Shown one piece after another: positions 48,052-58,034 of a DNA stretch of 64,000 nt. The stretch is from positions 3,823,267-3,887,266 of the forward strand of contig OZ234502.1 of NCBI GenBank assembly GCA_965153455.1, given 5' to 3'. This DNA is from Sphagnum compactum (lineage: Eukaryota; Bryophyta; Sphagnopsida; Sphagnales). The position numbers were made by a program, and so were the translations under genes. Under the pieces are notes generated by a model. It saw nothing but the letters and a program-made list of their open reading frames with translations, was not told where the DNA came from and searched no databases. Each line of letters begins with the position of its first letter. The first letter of the stretch is position 1.

Positions 48052-49440
48052 AACTCCACCAGGGCTTCCTATGTTTGCATGAACACAATACTAACATATC
48101 TCTTATACTATATGTCACAGATTCTCATGAGCAAGGCTCTTCTCCTTGTGCACAAAAATGGGAGTTTTTTTTTCCCAAAGGATACGCAACAAGGAGGCAT
48201 TTAGGATGATGATGTGTTCTTTAACTAGGCCACTCAAGATATTATGACAATGTCGAGTAGTGGCTTGCCTTTTAGAGTTGGACACAAGATTCACCTTGAC
48301 ACTTTCCAATTGCTTCTTCTTGCCTTTTTGTCTCCTAGGATCTAGTGGTGGACATTAATGCTTCCATAAGTTTCTTTCAATTCCCTTTGCGTTCGACTTT
48401 GTCCAATTTCATCTCTTTCCCTACTCTTCTTTGCCTCTTTCATTTTGTATTGCAAATCTCATGAAAAGGTTTTCCCTGAAGTAGGTAACTACTTGAGAGC
48501 ATGTCAAAATCTTGGAAAACATGTTCTTTTGCTTGAGTTAGACCAAAATGTTTATCTTGAGCTTTTGCAATTGCTGTTGGATGTTCTTGAGGAACAAACC
48601 GATGCTACAAAGGAGGAAACTAACGACATGAATGCTCCTGTTTAGAAGAAGTCTAGATTCGATATTGATTGTGAATAAGTTTAACCTTCACAATTTCAAG
48701 TATTTAATGTGGGTTTTTGGTTGAATCTTGATAATTATCATTCCATTGCTTGACATAGAGATTGGTGACTTCCAAGGCAAAAGCAATTCCTTTTTTTGCT
48801 CGTGAGGAATTCTTACCCAACTTGCCATTGAGTCTTCCATTGCCAGAATATTCAGAGCTCATGGCTCATCATTTTTCCACCATTCCGTCTCTAGTTGGAC
48901 AGACAAAGCGTTGTAGATATAGTAGCTCTGTTTTGCGCTACATTGAAGATGAAGCTATAGAATAGGTTCCTTTAAACTCTGGCTTTTTCTTCAAGCCTTC
49001 ATTATTGGTTCCATTTTTTCAACTTGTTTGATCCATGTGATGTTTTTACATTTCATCTCAAACCATTTAAATGATTATTTATTTATAGTTATAAATCTTA
49101 ACAAATACAAATTAATTGTGCACACATCATAAATCCAAATGAAATCTTAATCCAACAGAGGTAATTTACTAACCAGGCTTCAAATTCAAGATAGCACTAT
49201 AAAAGTGTCTACAAATTTGAAAACTACTATTGATTCTTCAAGACATTTGGCTTTAGCATGTGCACAAAATCCCTTTATACTTCTACCATAGATCCATGAT
49301 GTGTAGCGTATAAACGTTGTTAAATTATGTAACCATGTTTCATTTTTCAGCATTATATTGGCAAGTGTGGCGCTTGGCATGTATGCATCTATTGAATATA
49401 TCTATTACATTATTCCCCACAATGGAGTTCACAACCTTCG
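48052..49440. other. region without a recognised gene
   Basis: Short ORFs at 48445-48645 (LLELDQNVYLELLQLLLDVL) and 48762-48965 could be relics of the preceding unit. Nothing can be assigned. Confidence 0.35.
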
Positions 49441-49449
49441 TATATATCT

Positions 49450-49935
49450 GACACTGGAGTAGAGTTCAAAATTGTTATGCTGAAATCATATCATAAATAT
49501 CTTATATGAGGCATTACAAATGAGTTCAAAATTATTATGTTAGAAGCAGGTCACAAATATAATCTACATGACATTGCAATTGAGTTCAAAATTGTTATGC
49601 GAGCAGCAAATCATAAATTCCATATTAAATTTCTATTTTATCACTAATGGCTTCAAACTTATTTTAATTTTCATATTCAATTCTTAGTTTATTTATAATG
49701 AGTTCAAATTTTTTACTATCTTACAGTAGATCCCAAATTTAACATAAATATGACCTTGTAGATGAGTTCATAATCATTCTTTTGCAAGCAAATCACAATT
49801 TTCACATTACAGATGAGTTGAATACTATTTTGTTGGACACAAATCAAAAATTTCATACACATTACATTGTTGACGACTTCAAATCTATTCTTGTGGAAAA
49901 AGATGACAAATTTCATTTATATGACAATCAAAACA
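49450..49935. repeat. degenerate minisatellite, unit about 66 bp
   Basis: GAGTTCAAAATTGTTATG or variants recur about every 60-70 bp (for example near 49467, 49521, 49580, 49701, 49763, 49815), each followed by CAAATCACAAAT-like words and an AT-rich spacer. On the minus strand it gives a repeating pattern of about 22 residues (MKFVIFFHKN, MKFLICVQQN, KIVICLQKND). Confidence 0.7.
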
Positions 49936-49939
49936 AGTT

Positions 49940-51978
49940 GAGCATATGTAGGTGAAAGGAAATCACAAATTCTTATATCCCTTCCACTTTCTCCAATAAT
50001 AATCCATTTCATGGTGAGCACAAACATAAAAAAGAAGTATGAACTGTCTTATACATGGATAGTGCACCATGGAACAAATATATCTATCATGAACCTATCT
50101 TAAACTTGTATGATTGGAGTGTCAATTCACTGTCACTTTGGATTAGAATTCTTAGATGCCTATGCCTAATAAACTTGAATATGGACACATTTAGTACATC
50201 GTTCATGTGTTTTTAAACTCTTGGATGTTATTCTCTGTGACAACTGGCATTTCATCCTCATCTTCTTCACTAAAAGATGTCCTTGTCTTCTTCATTAAAG
50301 GATCTCTTTGTTGTTTAAAACAATTAAGAGCACACCATTTTTCAAGATCTCTTCCTTGTGCGATGCTTTGCATTTTCGGCCCTTTTCTTTTTGGAGGTAG
50401 GAAGATTAAATTTTTTTGCAAATTGTTCCGTCAGTCTTCAATTATGTTCCAATGCCCACATCCTGACAAAGATGTTTTGTTATCTCCACTATCTTTAGCA
50501 TGCCTATTCACATCACTTTTTTGAGGGCTCTCTAGTGGAGTAAAGAACTCTTCAATGTTGGTTTCTTCTGACATCTTTCCTGACTTCATTTTTTCGCCTT
50601 GCTGAATTTATCCACTGTGTATAATGAGTCAATACTGCGAAACAAGATTTATCAACTCTAACTTCTTCTTCTTAATAATGGCATGTGTTATTTGTGAAAC
50701 ATTCCAAATTCTTGCAGAAAATGGGGTACTTACAATTTTTTTGATGGTTCTCACAAGTTTGGATGTGTGCATGCGATCACAGACATATGATGGTGACTCA
50801 CATCTTCTTGATGTTGTGATTTGATAGTGACATGGCTGTTTGACCCACAACATTATTTATCCGTGTTTTTTACATCTTCTCATTTTTCTGATGTTAATTG
50901 CAATGGTGTTCTTGGTTCCCCTTCCTCCTCCACTGGGGTTCCTTCTTCCTCCTCCATTGGGGCTCCTTCTTTCTATTCGACTAGTGCTTCTTGGTTTGCA
51001 TCGTATTTAAAAATTGGCAGTTCATACTTGTTATTTGGATCATTTTCATTTTTTGGTCATTTTTTACGTGCAACTTTTACTAATGAATATTGGTCCGCTC
51101 TGCTCATCCCCAGTAGATATTAGACTTGGTGTAATAAATGAGTCATGTAGTTTTGATTTGTCGATTTGATCGGCCACAAATTGTCCCTTGGAATTTGTCG
51201 CAAGTTGTTCACAAAATTTGGGTCAAACATCCGTATCATTGTGGCATACACTTTGTATTCTTGCACATATTTCTTGATGCCCAATATCCCATTTTAACAT
51301 TACATTTTGCATTTATTGCTTTCATCTGTTTTTGATCCACTGTTGTGTATAGATACAAGTCTCTCGAAGTTTTAGTAACCATTCTCACAATTTCAAACCT
51401 ACATTTGCAATGGAAATTTTTTGTTTCCACCATGCCTCTTTCTCATTATATATAATCATTAAGGACGTTTGTGCCTATTTTGTAATTACCATTTTCGAAC
51501 GTCCTTTTTAGTGTGTGAAATGGTAACATTTATGGTGGTCAATTACTAACATTCTATTGTTTGATTAGTGATTGTCTATCTCAATAGTTATAGTAGATGT
51601 TTCCTTGTTGATCGTTAATTTAATGCACGATGTTCTAAAATGTGCCATTTAGCGCCATTGTTCATTTCAAAATTCGATGCCATTGTTTAAATCACAAATT
51701 GATCTTGCTAGATCTTGCTAGATCGTTTACACTAAACACATTGACTTTCTCCTTTATGTGAGAAGTATTGATTGCATATGTATACACAGAACTTTTAATT
51801 CATTATTGCTTTAGTTTTATTTCTCAATTATAGTACACATTCATGGTTTATTTTTTCATGCTTTTATTATCACAAATGTCCCTCTAGTTTTCATAGAATC
51901 GTTATTAACAAAATACATTTTTATTTATGATTGCAATTGAATCCATTTTATTTCAATCAAATTTCCTTTGATTACATT
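49940..51978. other. AT-rich DNA without recognised genes
   Basis: Several overlapping short ORFs on both strands without family resemblance. A Ser-rich stretch at about 50.92-50.99 kb comes from a small CCTCCTCCA-type repeat. Confidence 0.4.
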
Positions 51979-52132
51979 CACTATTACAAAATGTGGGTGC
52001 AGTTCACTAGTCCCTGTTCACTAGACTAGTGAATTCACTGCTTCCCCACTAATCCCCATTCACTACATCCAGTGAATTCACTCAAAATCCAGTGAAATCA
52101 CTTGGTGTACAGGGACACCTTTTGTTGTAGTG
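51979..52132. mobile_element. CACTA-type MITE, 154 bp, with 3-bp target duplication
   Basis: The left end is CACTATTACAAAATGTGGGT. The right end, reverse complemented, is CACTACAACAAAAGGTGTCC. These are the CACTA terminal inverted repeats typical of the superfamily. ATT flanks both ends (51976-51978 and 52133-52135), the expected 3-bp duplication. Inside, AGTGAATTCACT-type short repeats form internal hairpins. It has no coding capacity. Confidence 0.85.
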
Positions 52133-52239
52133 ATTTGATTTCTACATATAGACATTGCAAACATATTTTTATTGCACAATGCGATTGAATAAACACTATT
52201 TTATCGCTAGGGGTTTGGTTGTTGTCTTTTTTGACTATC

Positions 52240-52830
52240 CCACATTTCTTTTGGTTTTGCTAGTAGTTTAATCATCCATCAATTCATAGGTGGTTGGAGG
52301 ACTTTGTTTCTTTTCTGTTGTGGGACCCAAACTCGCCTCCTTGGAGTTGCATAGTCTTTTTTTTGGGTTTTCCAATTTTTGTTATTAATAATCCACATAG
52401 GGCGACCAAGTCTTTTTTTGATGAATCTTTGAAGAGGCTAGTAAAGTAATGTTCTTGAAGTGATTTTTAAAGGCTTGCGTGTTGTTTCAAGAATTCCATT
52501 GCATGTTTGAACATCACCCAATGATAGTCTTTAAGATCTTGTGTTGTTGATCAGGGGTTTCGCCTTGGCCTGTTTGTGGCAATAAATGGACCTTGTTCTT
52601 TTGTCTTTTCGTTTGCCCATTGCCAAGCAGCCCACTCATTTGTGTTATCCATTTTGTCTTTTTGTAGGATGCCCCATTTCCTAATTTTTAACAGTCCACG
52701 TAAAGGGTTGAATTGATTGTCATCTTGAGGAACTTGCCATGGTCATTCTATTTGTTTGGAAATTGTGTCCAAAATTCAATGCAATAATTCATTTTCAATC
52801 ATGCATTGAATTGTTAGCAGTAGCTTGCCA
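52240..52830 (+). repeat. diverged third copy of repeat family X (partial)
   Basis: Parallels 53.40-53.75 kb block by block: GGAGTTGCATA..., then a TTGATGAATC/TTGACAAATC segment, then CCATTGCATGTTTGAACATC against CCATGGCATGTGTAAACATC, then GCCCATTGCCAAGCAGCCCA against GTCCATTGCCATGCCGCCCA. Its greater divergence makes it an older copy next to the better preserved one. Confidence 0.6.
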
Positions 52831-54154
52831 GTAACTAGTGATCTATTTGTCATTTTTGCAATAAATCCAATTGAAATTTTAATAATATTGGGTGGGAGGA
52901 TACAAATATTTTGTTGAGGTAATAGGATTGTAATATTATATAAGAGGTATAATCAATGCATGGACAATGATGATATCAAAAATGCAAATAGACCATAGAG
53001 AATAAGAAAATGTAATTAAAAATTTATATTGGAAATGTAATGACAATGCAATCAGTGTATGAGTCTTTTATAGGCTTCCGATTAAATTCCAGGGATTGAT
53101 TGGGTACTATATATGCATCCTTTGGAGTTCCAGGGACTAAATGGGTATTGTATATGTGTCCTTTGGAGTTCCAAGAATCAAAGATTTGTCAAGATTTTTC
53201 AATAATCAACTCTTATGTTCAACTTCAACCCTAATTCATATCAAAAAGTCTATTGAACCACAAATTACTACCAAGAATGGTATTTTGGTTTCTCCTTCAA
53301 TTGTTCGGACGTTTTTTTTTCTACTATTGTACACATTTGGTGGTTTTGGGGTCGGGCCTATCATTTAACGATTCAAATGTTGTTTTAACACTTTGTTCCT
53401 TAAATCTTGTGGCACCTAGGCTTGCATGTCTGGAGTTGCATAATGTCATTTATTGGGTTCCATATATTCTATTGAAAGGAGGTTCCTGAGGGTTACCAAA
53501 TCCTTCATTGACAAATCCTTTAATAAGCTTGTAAAAAAAAGTTTTGGAATCAACTTTTTCAAACTTACCCGTTCTTGGAAGAAATCCATGGCATGTGTAA
53601 ACATCGCCTAATGGTAGTCTTCCATGTCCTCCTTTGGAATGTTTATAGTTTGTTTGTAAGACTTTCTTTGTCAATTTTTGCATTCGTCCATTGCCATGCC
53701 GCCCAATCATTTGTTTTGTCAATTTGTTTTTTCCATTCTAATCCCCATGTTTTAATTTCTAGCAACTGCTTGAAGGAGTCTAGCAGGGTGGGATCTCTTG
53801 GATATTCTAGAGGTGTTTTTATCATTTCACATATTTTATCTAGTATGCTTGAGAATAAAGTGTATTCAATCTAAGGTGTTTAGTGTGACCATTGTTGTGA
53901 TTTTTTTTTGCCATTGTAAAATAGATGTTTAGAAATTGCAAATGGGTTCACAACGCCAAAATGTGTCTTTCTCGACTTGGACATTTATGATTAATGTCCT
54001 AATCTAGTCATGTAGTCATATGTCCTTAGTCATATACTTTTATTCAAATTTGTGATTATATTGTAATTGCATTATGATTACAGGACTAGATTAGGACTAT
54101 TTTGTGACTACATTGCAACTACATGACTAGCTTATATACATTAATAACCTACCT

Positions 54155-54530
54155 ATGTTAGTATGTATGTATTTCTTGTGTTCCTACTTCCTTACTTACC
54201 TACTAAGTAATACGTATGTATGTGCGTGTGTACCTGCCTACTTATTACCTACCTACCTAGCTACCTACCTAATAGGTAGTACGTATGTACATATGTGTGT
54301 ACCTACTTATTTACCTACCTACCTATTATTTATTACTAGGTATGTACGTACCTACTTATTTACCTACCATACTAAGTAGGTAGTATGTACTTACCCACCT
54401 ACTACCTATTTACTACTACCTCTAAGTCCTACTTACTTATTATTTACCAAGCTAGGTACCTACTAGGTTATTAGGTAGGTTTTATGTTGTTAGGTAAGTA
54501 ACTAGGTATCTAACTTATAAAGTAGGTTAG
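54155..54530. repeat. low-complexity TACC/GTAC tetranucleotide tract
   Basis: Interrupted runs of TACC, TAGG and GTAC words inside the CACTA-like element. The short Leu/Tyr-rich ORF here is a product of the repeat. Confidence 0.85.
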
Positions 54531-54582
54531 AAAAAAATGTTTACAATAATATGGTGACAATTTTTGTCATGTAAAAATCATG

Positions 54583-54657
54583 TGGTGCAATGGTTAAGTG
54601 GGGGTTAAGGACTTCTTCCTTCAATGTGGAGGTGAGAGGTTCAAATCCTCACACTTC
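54583..54657 (+). other. tRNA-like segment with Pol III A and B boxes (SINE-like)
   Basis: TGGTGCAATGG at 54583-54593 resembles an A box, and GGTTCAAATCC at 54638-54648 matches the B box, 45 bp apart. The T-arm part can form four of five pairs. The remaining arms do not fold into a clean cloverleaf, and no anticodon can be assigned, so it is a tRNA-derived relic rather than a tRNA gene. Confidence 0.4.
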
Positions 54658-55698
54658 CAATTTAGTGAACTGGCCTAACTAACTTAGTTTGTTAATTAAG
54701 TTAGCCTGCATTCCTAGGTAAGCTAGGGCCTACATTCCTAACATATAGGATGTGTCTACATGCAACGTGTTTACATGGCATATATGGGTGGAGAACATAT
54801 TTATTTCATGTTTAATGAATTATATCCAACGACCATAATTTATGGATCTCATCAAGCACTAATGACCTCCATGACTTTAAAGTCGCAAAAATCATAGTCA
54901 TATATTCTCTTGTGACTAAGCCATGCTAGTGACTAGGTGTCCTAAACGATGTGTCCTATTTGACTACATAATCATGTAGTCATAGATGTCTTCCATGACT
55001 AACAACTTAGTCATAAATCAAGTCGCAAAAAACAACTTTTCTTGTAGTGGTTGTAGACGTAGAAAAGTTGGAGCTAGCTAGTTTTGGTGGAGAGGGGGAA
55101 AGAATGCTCCTAGACATAAGAGGTTTGAAAGACTGAATTCAAATAAAAACAAGTTGAAATGGTATAGAGAATGTGTAGTCTCATACTGTCTTAATTCCTA
55201 ATGGGAATATACCTCTTGGAGATGAACATGTGGTGTTTCAATTGACACATACCTTTCGGTTGTGAACATGTAGAATTTGGATTGACACATAATTCTTGGT
55301 TGTGAACAAGTTTTTGTTCATGTTTTTTTTCATCTATTTTTGTTTTTCATCCATTTTATCCTTTCATTTGTTTTAGTTTTTCATCCATTTTTTTGTTCAT
55401 CCATTTTTTCCATCCATTTTTATTATTTTATCCTTGGACATGTGGTAAAATATTCCTCCACATCATGCAATATTTTGTGCCATGTGTTAGTGGAATAATC
55501 CAAAAAAATTCCATCCTACTCACCTATTCATGTTCACTTGTTCACGTTCATGTTCACACTCACCAAATAACAATCTTCATTACTAGAATTGCCACCAATC
55601 TTTTTATTGTGGTGAAAGTTAAAAGACTTGAACTATTATTGACAGCCATTTTCTATATTTTGACAACTCACTAGTGCATATATTTAGGACTCCTCGCT

Positions 55699-56304
55699 CT
55701 AATTACCAAACTTTCGTCCCATTATGAACATGTGCATGTATTTTCTCTTGTAGCAAAAAAAGTAGTTTAGATATATTATTTTGTAAGCAAAACCAACATT
55801 TGGTCCATTACATTCTTTGGAAGAATGACAATAATCTTGCCAAGTCCATCTGAAATGAATGTTTTGTTTAATTAGCTTTTCAACCTCTTTTGTAGAGATT
55901 ACATCCACCAAATTAGGATAGGACTAATCTTCCTAATGATTAATTACATTTCCCAGTTTAATTTCAATTAAACGTAAAAGTTCATTAGTCACAATTCCAA
56001 GTTCTATTTCAGTGACGATTGTTTCCGATTCATTAGTTGATATGTTATTAGCCATTAACAAGTTCTTTTTTTTTATGAATTCTTGAGCCAAAGTTCTCTC
56101 TTTTGTAGTGAAAAGGTTAGGATATTTAACTACTTTCAGTGCGCCATCTTTAGTTAAGTTCTCGAAGACAATTTTGGTTTTGTTCATTCTATAAGCCACC
56201 ATGTTGTACTTATCATTCGAATCAGTTCCATTGGGTTGCGCATGGATCATCACACATAAAACACAAAAGCCCAAATTGTACTCATACACCTCGACCCACC
56301 CCAT
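55699..56304 (-). other. unrecognised ORFs of 123 and 70 codons
   Basis: 56304-55933 reads MGWVEVYEYNLGFCVLCVMI... and contains KIVFENLTKDGALKVVKYPN; 55911-55699 follows on the same strand in another frame. The longer one is open enough to be a coding relic. Its position beside family X suggests it belongs to a transposon. No domain recognised. Confidence 0.3.
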
Positions 56305-58034
56305 ATGTCAACAATTGGTGTTTTCAACATCTTGCCCAAGCCATCTCCCCAGTATGGGTGCCAAATGTTTGCTTAATCTTTTTACTAACTTTTCTTCTAT
56401 ATTAAGCTACTAGGAACTTGTTCATTACATTCATTTAAGTTCTAAATACCCAACGGCTAGAAGAGACAGACCAAGACATTGAATGTTTATTTTCTATTGC
56501 TAATTAGCACCCATTAGTGTTAGATGATTTCCCCATCACCCACAAAAAGTCCAAACAAACATCAATCTATAGATATTTCACCACTACACAGCAGAATTCA
56601 ACATCTTTATTTTCAAATAGAAGATACCTCCTTTTTTAAAAACTCCATGTTTGTTTCTACTCTCAACATTCTCCCTCATCTCTATTCTGCTGTCCTTTTT
56701 ATACCCCCCTCGTAGGTTTGTCAAAAATGCAGCTACTCTGATTGCTTAACTACTTGTCTTAATCAAAATTGGCTTGCTAATCGGATGCTTGAACATTTGT
56801 ATTGTAAGTCGGCTTGCACAGCCACATGCCGATTTGCACAACCACATGTCCACCTGCATAGCCACGTGCCGATTTGCACAGCCCACATGCTGACTTGCAC
56901 AACCCACATATTGAACCGTACTACAATTCCTACAAATTGTCACTTGCCTTAAACTTGCACCACCAAGTTCCCATTGCAACACTAGGTAGCTCCACTGATT
57001 GACCACATGCAATATTCTACTTGGAGTTGTCATCAACAAGACTATCCAAAAGCATTATCAAAGTTCTTCCTCTAATGAAATTGCTTCCAGCAAAGAAAAA
57101 CAAAATAACAAGACGTTAATTGTTGTTGGAGATTTGTGAAAACAAGACATCAACATGTTTTGAAAGAATCCATGTTGGATTCATCTACTGGGAACAAACA
57201 AATGAGACCCCTAATAAAACCTCAAGTTGTTCTCCCTAAACCAACTCCGATGTACCATCATTCGTGGAATTTCAAGGAAATGAAAGATATCTTACATGAT
57301 ACATAAAGGATGACTGCTGTACTCACTGGGCTCACCAGCTTGGCCTCAAGCCCACAGCCAATGATGCCGCACCTAGCAGAGTTGGCCCAGGATGGCCCTT
57401 CTTTATTGTCAAACATAGGGATCTACATGCCTAATTGGCAGCAAGAGTTGATGTACTCTCAAATAAGGCAGCTGAGGGGCCATCCCCCACTTTTAGGGAC
57501 ATTTGTATTGTAACAAAGACTATGGTTATGATGTCCAAACCATTTTGTAATATATTTCAATTTCAATTTTTGCATGCAGCTCAAGCACAACCATTCTGCA
57601 ATCATTCTGTAGATATCCACTGGTCTTACAGGCATATACATCACAACGATCAGTAAGGGGAGCACTTATATATGAACAGCAGCTTGGTGTTATGATTTGT
57701 AGCCTTTGATTGAGTATTACATATTTCCTTACTGTTTGATCATCTCAAAAAGTTGCCAATGCAATTCCAACCTCAAAAGCAATGTGCTAATTTCTGTACA
57801 GGCCCCTAGAATCTGGATTTTCTGCATTTCTGCAGAGGATTATTTGGAGACAGAGAGGTGGGAAAGTGGCCTGAATGAACAAGATGAAAGGAATTGGACC
57901 AAGAAACTTGTCTGCAACTGACCTAAGTGAGTACTGATTTTACATGTATGCACACATTCATTTAGAGTGCAAGAATGCTGCAATGTCTAAATTTCAAACC
58001 TCTTTGACCCAATGTATGTGCAATCATCGCAAAA
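56305..58034. other. region without a recognised gene
   Basis: At 56.80-56.94 kb a GCCACATGCCGATTTGCACA-like word recurs several times, a short degenerate tandem repeat. The rest has only short ORFs. The part just below 58035 should hold the YABBY 3' UTR. Confidence 0.4.

Larger units (their letters stand above)
53949..55049. mobile_element. non-autonomous CACTA-like element, 1101 bp, GTT target duplication
   Basis: The left end CACAACGCCAAAATGTGTCT... and the right end (reverse complement CACTACAAGAAAAGTTGTTT) are imperfect inverted repeats that stay alignable for about 45 bp through CGACTTG and ATTTATGA. GTT flanks both sides (53946-53948 and 55050-55052). The X copy at 22 kb lacks it and has GTG at the same site (21998-22000). 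Inside are subterminal AGTCATG repeats and a low-complexity TACC stretch, but no transposase. Confidence 0.82.
53088..55640 (+). repeat. repeat family X, most complete copy, with nested CACTA insertion
   Basis: Matches 22.72-21.73 kb in inverted orientation and 13.21-13.64 kb in direct orientation, so it spans the point where the element 1 LTRs interrupt the other copy. It contains a short tandem of about 40-bp GATTGACACATACCT units at 55.20-55.32 kb. On the minus strand, 53722-53450 is an open segment with GRLPLGDVYTCHGFLPR, the counterpart of the plus-strand relic at 22.3 kb. Family unknown. Confidence 0.7.

Noticed and set aside
54583-54657. Functional tRNA gene
   Set aside because: A and B boxes are present, but acceptor, D and anticodon arms do not pair properly and no anticodon can be assigned.
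57310-57513. 67-codon plus-strand ORF (MTAVLTGLTSLASS...)
   Set aside because: No family resemblance, no splice partners and an isolated position; probably chance.
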